Shown: in pieces, positions 5,267 through 9,696 of the stretch
Position numbering within the stretch: the stretch's first letter is position 1
Layout of the letters: each line of letters begins with the position of its first letter
Assembly (NCBI GenBank): GCA_945874585.1
Contig: CAMCHB010000036.1
Location: 1-9,696, forward strand
Direction of reading: 5' to 3'
DNA: 9,696 bases
Origin: an uncultured Clostridium sp.
GTDB lineage: Bacteria; Bacillota; Clostridia; TANB77; CAG-508
The notes under the pieces: model-generated
Database searches by the model: none
What the model saw: only the letters and a program-made list of their open reading frames with translations
What the model was told of the DNA's origin: nothing
Position numbers and translations under genes: made by a program

Positions 5267-8200
5267 ATTTATTTAAAAATTCTGTTATTTCCTGAATCAA
5301 ATGATTTTGATCCTTCAAATGATATGTTATATAAGCCATTTTACCTGGTGAGAATTTCACTCTTGTTTGATAGATTTGAATGATTTTACTAACATTCTCA
5401 ATTGGATATTTTTTCTCATCAATATAAAATAATATCTTATCTTGTTTTTGTTGAATTTTAAGAATACCAACCTTTTTACACAAATTTTTAATACGTGTAA
5501 TTTCTAGTAAATTGGTAATTTCTTTTGGTACATTGCCATAGCGGTCAATGATATCTGCTAGTACTTTTTGAATATCTTCTTCATTTTGGCAAAGAGCAAT
5601 GTTTTGGTAAATTTCAATTTTTTGACTGCTATTTTCCACAAAATTATCTGGAATATAGCTAGACAATTTCAAATCAATCTGAACATCTGGTTCTTCTTCT
5701 ACCGTAACCCCTTGCATTTCTTTTATCACATTATCTAAAATTTTACAATACATATCATAGCCAACTTGTGCCAAATGGCCATGTTGCATTTCGCCCAAGA
5801 CACTACCAGCTCCACGGATCTCCAAATCTCGCATAGCGACTTTAAATCCAGAACCAAACTCCGTAAATTCTTTGATTGCCTTTAATCTCTTGTCAGCAAC
5901 TTCTGTTAGCATCTTATCTCTTCGATACGTAATATAGGCATAGGCTTGTCGATCTGATCTACCAACTCTTCCACGTATTTGATATAATTGCGCCAATCCT
6001 AGGCGATCTGCATTTTCAACAATAATGGTATTCGCATTTGGAATATCAATTCCAGACTCTAAAATTGTCGTACAAACCAATACATTGGTTTTTCCCTCAA
6101 TAAAATCCTCCATGATATCCTCAATTTGTTTACCAGTCATTTGACCATGAGCATAGACTACATTGGCTTCTGGTACTAAATTTTGAATTTCATTTGCTTT
6201 TGCCTGAATGCCTTCTACATTATTGTATAAATAAAATACTTGGCCTTCTCTTTCCAATTCCTTTAAAATCGCCTCTCGGATGATTTCATCATCATACTCC
6301 AAGACAAAAGTCTGCACTGGCTTTCTATTTTGCGGTGGTTCATAAATCACAGACATATCACGAATTCCGATCACTGACATATGCAAGGTTCGTGGAATTG
6401 GTGTAGCTGACATGGTCAAAACATCCACATTGTGTTTCATTTCCTTAATTTTTTCTTTTGCCTTTACGCCAAATCGTTGTTCCTCATCTACAATCAATAG
6501 ACCAAGATCTTTAAAGGCAATGTCTTTGCTTAATAAACGATGCGTTCCAATAATGATATCAATTTCACCTAATTTTAACTTCTTGACAATTTCCTCTTGT
6601 TGCTTTTTCGTTTTGAAACGATTTAATACTTCAACATGAATCGGAAAATCCTCCATTCTTTCACGGAAAGATTCATATTGCTGATTTGCCAAAATAGTCG
6701 TAGGAACCAAATAAGCAACTTGTTTTTGATCCATGCAAGCCTTGAAAGCTCCACGGATAGCCACTTCTGTTTTTCCATAGCCAACATCTCCACAAAGCAA
6801 ACGATCCATTGGTTTGACAGATTCCATATCTTTTTTCATTTCTTCAATACAGCGAATTTGATCCTCTGTTTCTTGATAAGGAAAACTATTTTCAAATTGT
6901 GTTTGCCATGGTGTATCTGGAGAAAAAGCAAAACCTTTTGCCTTTTCTCGCTTAGCATATAATTCGATAAGAGCCTTGGCGACTTCTTTTAAACTAGCTT
7001 TTACTTTTTTGGTTGTTTTGCTCCATTGCTTATCGGATAAACTATTGATTGGTGGGACCGATGTATCCCCTACACCAACATATTTTTTGATATTATCCAA
7101 TTGATTGGTTGGCACATATAAAATATCATCATCTTTGTATTTAATTTTGATGTAATCCTTCGTAATATTGTCAGCTCGTATGGTGTTCACACCCACGAAT
7201 TGTCCAATACCATGAATACGATGTACAACATAATCGCCTGGTTTTAAATCGTCAAACACTACTTGTTCTGCATTTTTAAAAATAGAATTGGATTTCTTTT
7301 TTACCTTTCCCGTGGTAAAAATTTCACCTAAGCAAATCACCAACAATTCAAAATCGAAGCTTTCAAATCCTGCTTGCATATTTCCGCTCGATACCACTAC
7401 ATGACCTGGTAGGATATCTCCTTCTAATGGTTGTCGGTATTCGTTTTCAATCTCTTGTTGCTGTAATATTTCTGAGATTTTCTTACTATTTTCAGGAGAG
7501 CCTCCTAGAATTACAATTCTTTTTTTATCTTCTTTTGCCTTTGATACTTCCTGAAACAATAAATCCATTCCAGAGCGAAAAAATTTGACCTCCCTATAGT
7601 TAAACCTATATCCGTTTCTTTTTGCATGCATAATTTCTCCGTCAATATATTCAATATCTTGACTTTCCAAATAAATGGTTTTCTTTTCTTTGACTTGTTT
7701 TTGCAACTCATCATACGTAAGCAAATGATTCAAAATCTCTGGTACAATTTTGTTTTTTTCCATTAAATCCTTTTGAAGCAACTCATTATCTTTTTTTACA
7801 TTTTTCATCCTTTGACGAATTTTATTAGACTCATCCAAGAAAAGAAGAAATTCTTTGTCTAGGAAGTCAAGCAAAGTTGCCTGGTTAGGATAAAATTCAT
7901 CAAAATACAAATCCATTTTATTTCGATATTCCCCGCTTCGAATGGTCTCAATTGTATCAACATCTGCCCCTATTTTACCTAAGCGATAACAGATTTTATC
8001 CAATGGATCCACTAATAAAAATTCATTGGCAGGAAATATCGTAACACTTTTAACCGTTTTCGTAGAATGTTGGGTATATAAATTAAAATAACGAATAGAG
8101 TCGATTTCATCGCCCCATAACTCTAGTCGAATTCCTAATTTATCTTGGTAAGAGATATCGACAATTCCACCTCTTACACTAAATTGTCCTCTTCCTTCTA

Positions 8201-8696
8201 CTTGATCAAATCTTTGATAGCCAAGCTGAGTTAGTTCTTTTTTGAGTGTTTCTAAGGAGCAAATATCTCCCTGCTTGAAATGTAAAATATGTTGGTATAA
8301 ATCTGTCTTATGGATCATTTTTTGCATCATTGCTTCTGCTGTTGTTACAACGATTTTAGCCTGTTTTTGATACATAGCATTCAAGCAGTCAATACGCTGA
8401 TTGACTGTATCCTGACTTTGTGCCTCAACTTCATAAAGCATAATTTCTCGTTTGGGGAAATAATAGATATCTTTTGTATAATAAGATAAATCTTGCATAA
8501 GCTCTTTTGCCTGTAATTCATTATACGTAATCAAGCAAATTGGTTTTTGGGTATAAAAACTGGTCGCATAAGTAAAATGCGACTTTCCTCCATTGGTCAA
8601 ACCAGAAAGCATAATCGGTGTTATGCCTTTTTCTATATCTTTTATATATGCCTTAAATTTATCGTATTTTTCGAGTATTTCTATCATACTGTTCAT
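5265..8696 (-). CDS. mfd: Transcription-repair coupling factor Mfd
   Basis: Mfd is a DNA translocase that recognises RNA polymerase stalled at lesions, removes it and recruits UvrA for nucleotide excision repair. At 1143 residues it is full length (about 1150-1180 in model bacteria). Visible domains are a UvrB-homology module (about 1-350), an RNA polymerase-interacting CarD-like domain (about 484-540, from PGDYVVHRIHGIGQFVG), and a RecG-like translocase with Walker A GDVGYGKTE (636-644), DEEQ box (737-740), SATPIPRT motif III (763-770) and motif VI QIRGRVGRSDR (906-916). A C-terminal TRCF domain follows. The N-terminal module has GLTNGGKS (32-39), which fits the Walker A consensus that most Mfd proteins have lost. 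The start is ATG 8696; GGGAG lies 11 bases upstream, a long spacer, and an in-frame ATG three codons later is an alternative. It is followed directly by the trmH-like gene. Confidence 0.97.
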   Translation of the reverse strand: MNSMIEILEKYDKFKAYIKDIEKGITPIMLSGLTNGGKSHFTYATSFYTQKPICLITYNELQAKELMQDLSYYTKDIYYFPKREIMLYEVEAQSQDTVNQRIDCLNAMYQKQAKIVVTTAEAMMQKMIHKTDLYQHILHFKQGDICSLETLKKELTQLGYQRFDQVEGRGQFSVRGGIVDISYQDKLGIRLELWGDEIDSIRYFNLYTQHSTKTVKSVTIFPANEFLLVDPLDKICYRLGKIGADVDTIETIRSGEYRNKMDLYFDEFYPNQATLLDFLDKEFLLFLDESNKIRQRMKNVKKDNELLQKDLMEKNKIVPEILNHLLTYDELQKQVKEKKTIYLESQDIEYIDGEIMHAKRNGYRFNYREVKFFRSGMDLLFQEVSKAKEDKKRIVILGGSPENSKKISEILQQQEIENEYRQPLEGDILPGHVVVSSGNMQAGFESFDFELLVICLGEIFTTGKVKKKSNSIFKNAEQVVFDDLKPGDYVVHRIHGIGQFVGVNTIRADNITKDYIKIKYKDDDILYVPTNQLDNIKKYVGVGDTSVPPINSLSDKQWSKTTKKVKASLKEVAKALIELYAKREKAKGFAFSPDTPWQTQFENSFPYQETEDQIRCIEEMKKDMESVKPMDRLLCGDVGYGKTEVAIRGAFKACMDQKQVAYLVPTTILANQQYESFRERMEDFPIHVEVLNRFKTKKQQEEIVKKLKLGEIDIIIGTHRLLSKDIAFKDLGLLIVDEEQRFGVKAKEKIKEMKHNVDVLTMSATPIPRTLHMSVIGIRDMSVIYEPPQNRKPVQTFVLEYDDEIIREAILKELEREGQVFYLYNNVEGIQAKANEIQNLVPEANVVYAHGQMTGKQIEDIMEDFIEGKTNVLVCTTILESGIDIPNANTIIVENADRLGLAQLYQIRGRVGRSDRQAYAYITYRRDKMLTEVADKRLKAIKEFTEFGSGFKVAMRDLEIRGAGSVLGEMQHGHLAQVGYDMYCKILDNVIKEMQGVTVEEEPDVQIDLKLSSYIPDNFVENSSQKIEIYQNIALCQNEEDIQKVLADIIDRYGNVPKEITNLLEITRIKNLCKKVGILKIQQKQDKILFYIDEKKYPIENVSKIIQIYQTRVKFSPGKMAYITYHLKDQNHLIQEITEFLNK

Positions 8697-8727
8697 GCCA
8701 AGTCATTCTCCCTTTCTTATAAATTGA

Positions 8728-8746
8728 GCGGGGTATCTTTCCCCGC
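8728..8746. terminator. GC-rich hairpin between the mscS-like gene and mfd
   Basis: GCGGGG (8728-8733) pairs with CCCCGC (8741-8746) across a 7-base loop. Such a GC-only 6-bp stem stands out in this AT-rich DNA. It lies just after the mscS-like stop and before the mfd start. The minus strand downstream reads TCAATTTATAAG, not a true U-tract, so it is a weak or leaky terminator or an mRNA-stabilising hairpin. No clear mfd promoter is visible in this 55-bp gap. Confidence 0.5.
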
Positions 8747-8751
8747 CTTCT

Positions 8752-9696
8752 TTATTGCATACTGATTGCCGTTTGTGGAAATTTGATATGTCTTTTTTGT
8801 ATAATTTCCAAAATGACATCATTGACTTTTGTTTTTACCTTTAAAAATTCAGCTAATGGCACAATATCGATAAATAAGTAAATATAAATATCAATACCTC
8901 CATCGGTAATATCAAAAAGTGAAACACTAACCGAATCTTCTTCTACATGTGGTAAATCGCGTAAAGCGATATCAATATCACGTACCAGTGTCATAACATC
9001 TGCATAAGATGTAGAATTATCAATCAAAATATGTTGTTTCATTCTCTTTTTGGTCATATGCCCATAATTGACAACAGTTGAATTGGCTAAAACACCGTTT
9101 GGAATCGTGACTTCTGTGTTATCGAATGTTAGAAGTTTGGTGCTACGAAAAGTAATATCCTTAACAGTTCCTGCGTATTTTCCGCTTTCAATCCAATCCC
9201 CAATTAGGAATTGACGATCCATAACAATCGTTGCACCACCTAATAAATTTTTGGCTACATCTTGTGCCGCTAAAGCCACTAAAACACTACTAATACCAAG
9301 TCCTGCTGCTAGGCCATTTAGATTGTATCCCAAATCTGTAATAATCATAAAGCCTGCAATTAAATAAATAATGCTTTTCACCAATTTACTAGCAAAGGCT
9401 CCCAATTTTTTGTTCGAAAAAAGTGAAAAATGATTTTGTAATTTTAAATACAAACTTGCTTTTGTGTCAAACATATTGGCAAAAGCTCTGGCTAGTAATA
9501 AAATAGCCAATATTTTTAAGTATTTGGTGACAAAGTTCAAAGTATCTTGTGGTAAGTTTAAAACCAAAATACCAAGATAAAAACCTAATAAATTGATCAA
9601 TAATTTAATTGGTTTATAAACACCAAAACTTTTGATTTCCTTTTTGGTTTTCTTGAAATTAAAAATTTTAAAAATAAAATATGTTATAGCTGGGCT
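8752..9696 (-). CDS. MscS-family mechanosensitive channel (5' end beyond the window)
   Basis: MscS-type channels open under membrane tension and release solutes during hypo-osmotic shock. The reading frame stays open to the right edge with no stop, giving at least 314 codons. A TTG at 9600 falls within a hydrophobic segment, so it is not a credible start and the gene is partial. Counting from that TTG, hydrophobic helices lie at about 1-17, 27-42 and 74-95. The pore-lining helix is GLAAGLGISSVLVALAAQDVAKNLLGG (about 96-122), rich in Gly and Ala as in MscS TM3. The beta domain follows (FLIGDWIESGKYAGTVKDI, then TFDNTEVTIPNGVLANSTVVNYG) and then the cytoplasmic alpha/beta domain. It ends 55 bp before mfd on the same strand and is separated from it by a GC-rich hairpin. 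Confidence 0.9.
   Translation of the reverse strand, partial: SPAITYFIFKIFNFKKTKKEIKSFGVYKPIKLLINLLGFYLGILVLNLPQDTLNFVTKYLKILAILLLARAFANMFDTKASLYLKLQNHFSLFSNKKLGAFASKLVKSIIYLIAGFMIITDLGYNLNGLAAGLGISSVLVALAAQDVAKNLLGGATIVMDRQFLIGDWIESGKYAGTVKDITFRSTKLLTFDNTEVTIPNGVLANSTVVNYGHMTKKRMKQHILIDNSTSYADVMTLVRDIDIALRDLPHVEEDSVSVSLFDITDGGIDIYIYLFIDIVPLAEFLKVKTKVNDVILEIIQKRHIKFPQTAISMQ

Noticed and set aside
8664..8706. Short minus-strand frame beginning ATG ACT TGG CAT at 8706 and overlapping the mfd start
   Set aside because: Only one or two bases separate it from the GGGAG, too close for a normal start, and it ends after about 15 codons. A leader peptide cannot be supported.
9598..9600. TTG as the start of the MscS-like channel
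   Set aside because: The frame continues open through 32 more codons to the window edge, and the TTG falls in a membrane segment, so the gene is partial.

Overview
The window is AT-rich bacterial DNA (roughly one third G+C by eye) from what looks like a Bacillota (Firmicutes), probably an uncultured or gut-type low-GC lineage. The evidence is strong GGAGG-type Shine-Dalgarno sites, TTG starts, a sortase, an MraZ of the usual 143-residue length, and extended -10 promoters. TGA is used as a stop (flavin reductase gene), so this is the standard bacterial code and not the Mycoplasma code. The lineage cannot be fixed more closely from sequence alone.

Layout, left to right. Positions 1-143 are noncoding, very AT-rich and made of short direct repeats. 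mraZ (minus strand) follows, with a sigma-A-like promoter and a clear array of five MraZ-box repeats between the promoter and the TTG start. A small Xre-type regulator gene is transcribed divergently (plus strand). It converges on a sortase gene (minus) across a perfect 11-bp bidirectional terminator hairpin. From there to the right edge every gene is on the minus strand. In order of transcription these are an MscS-type channel (5' end beyond the right edge), mfd, a TrmH/SpoU-family RNA 2'-O-methyltransferase, rnr (RNase R), a flavin reductase-like protein, and finally the sortase.

mfd, trmH-like, rnr and the flavin reductase gene look like one transcription unit. The trmH-like Shine-Dalgarno overlaps the mfd stop codon, the trmH-like stop overlaps the rnr start, and rnr is followed by the flavin reductase start after about 40 bp. 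Mfd (transcription-coupled repair), RNase R (RNA decay and quality control) and the RNA methyltransferase are nucleic-acid housekeeping functions. The sortase has its own extended -10 promoter, which lies inside a perfect 14-bp inverted repeat.

The most interesting points are: (i) the MraZ-box array, whose last repeat contains the mraZ Shine-Dalgarno; (ii) a single-base frameshift that cuts the first 25 codons of the trmH-like gene from the rest, although its original start and Shine-Dalgarno are intact; (iii) the inverted repeat around the sortase promoter, one arm of which contains the sortase Shine-Dalgarno; (iv) an RNase R lacking the usual N-terminal winged helix and first cold-shock domain; and (v) an Mfd whose usually degenerate N-terminal P-loop matches the Walker A consensus. 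I found no CRISPR array, tRNA, rRNA, insertion sequence or phage gene, and no convincing undescribed multi-gene system.
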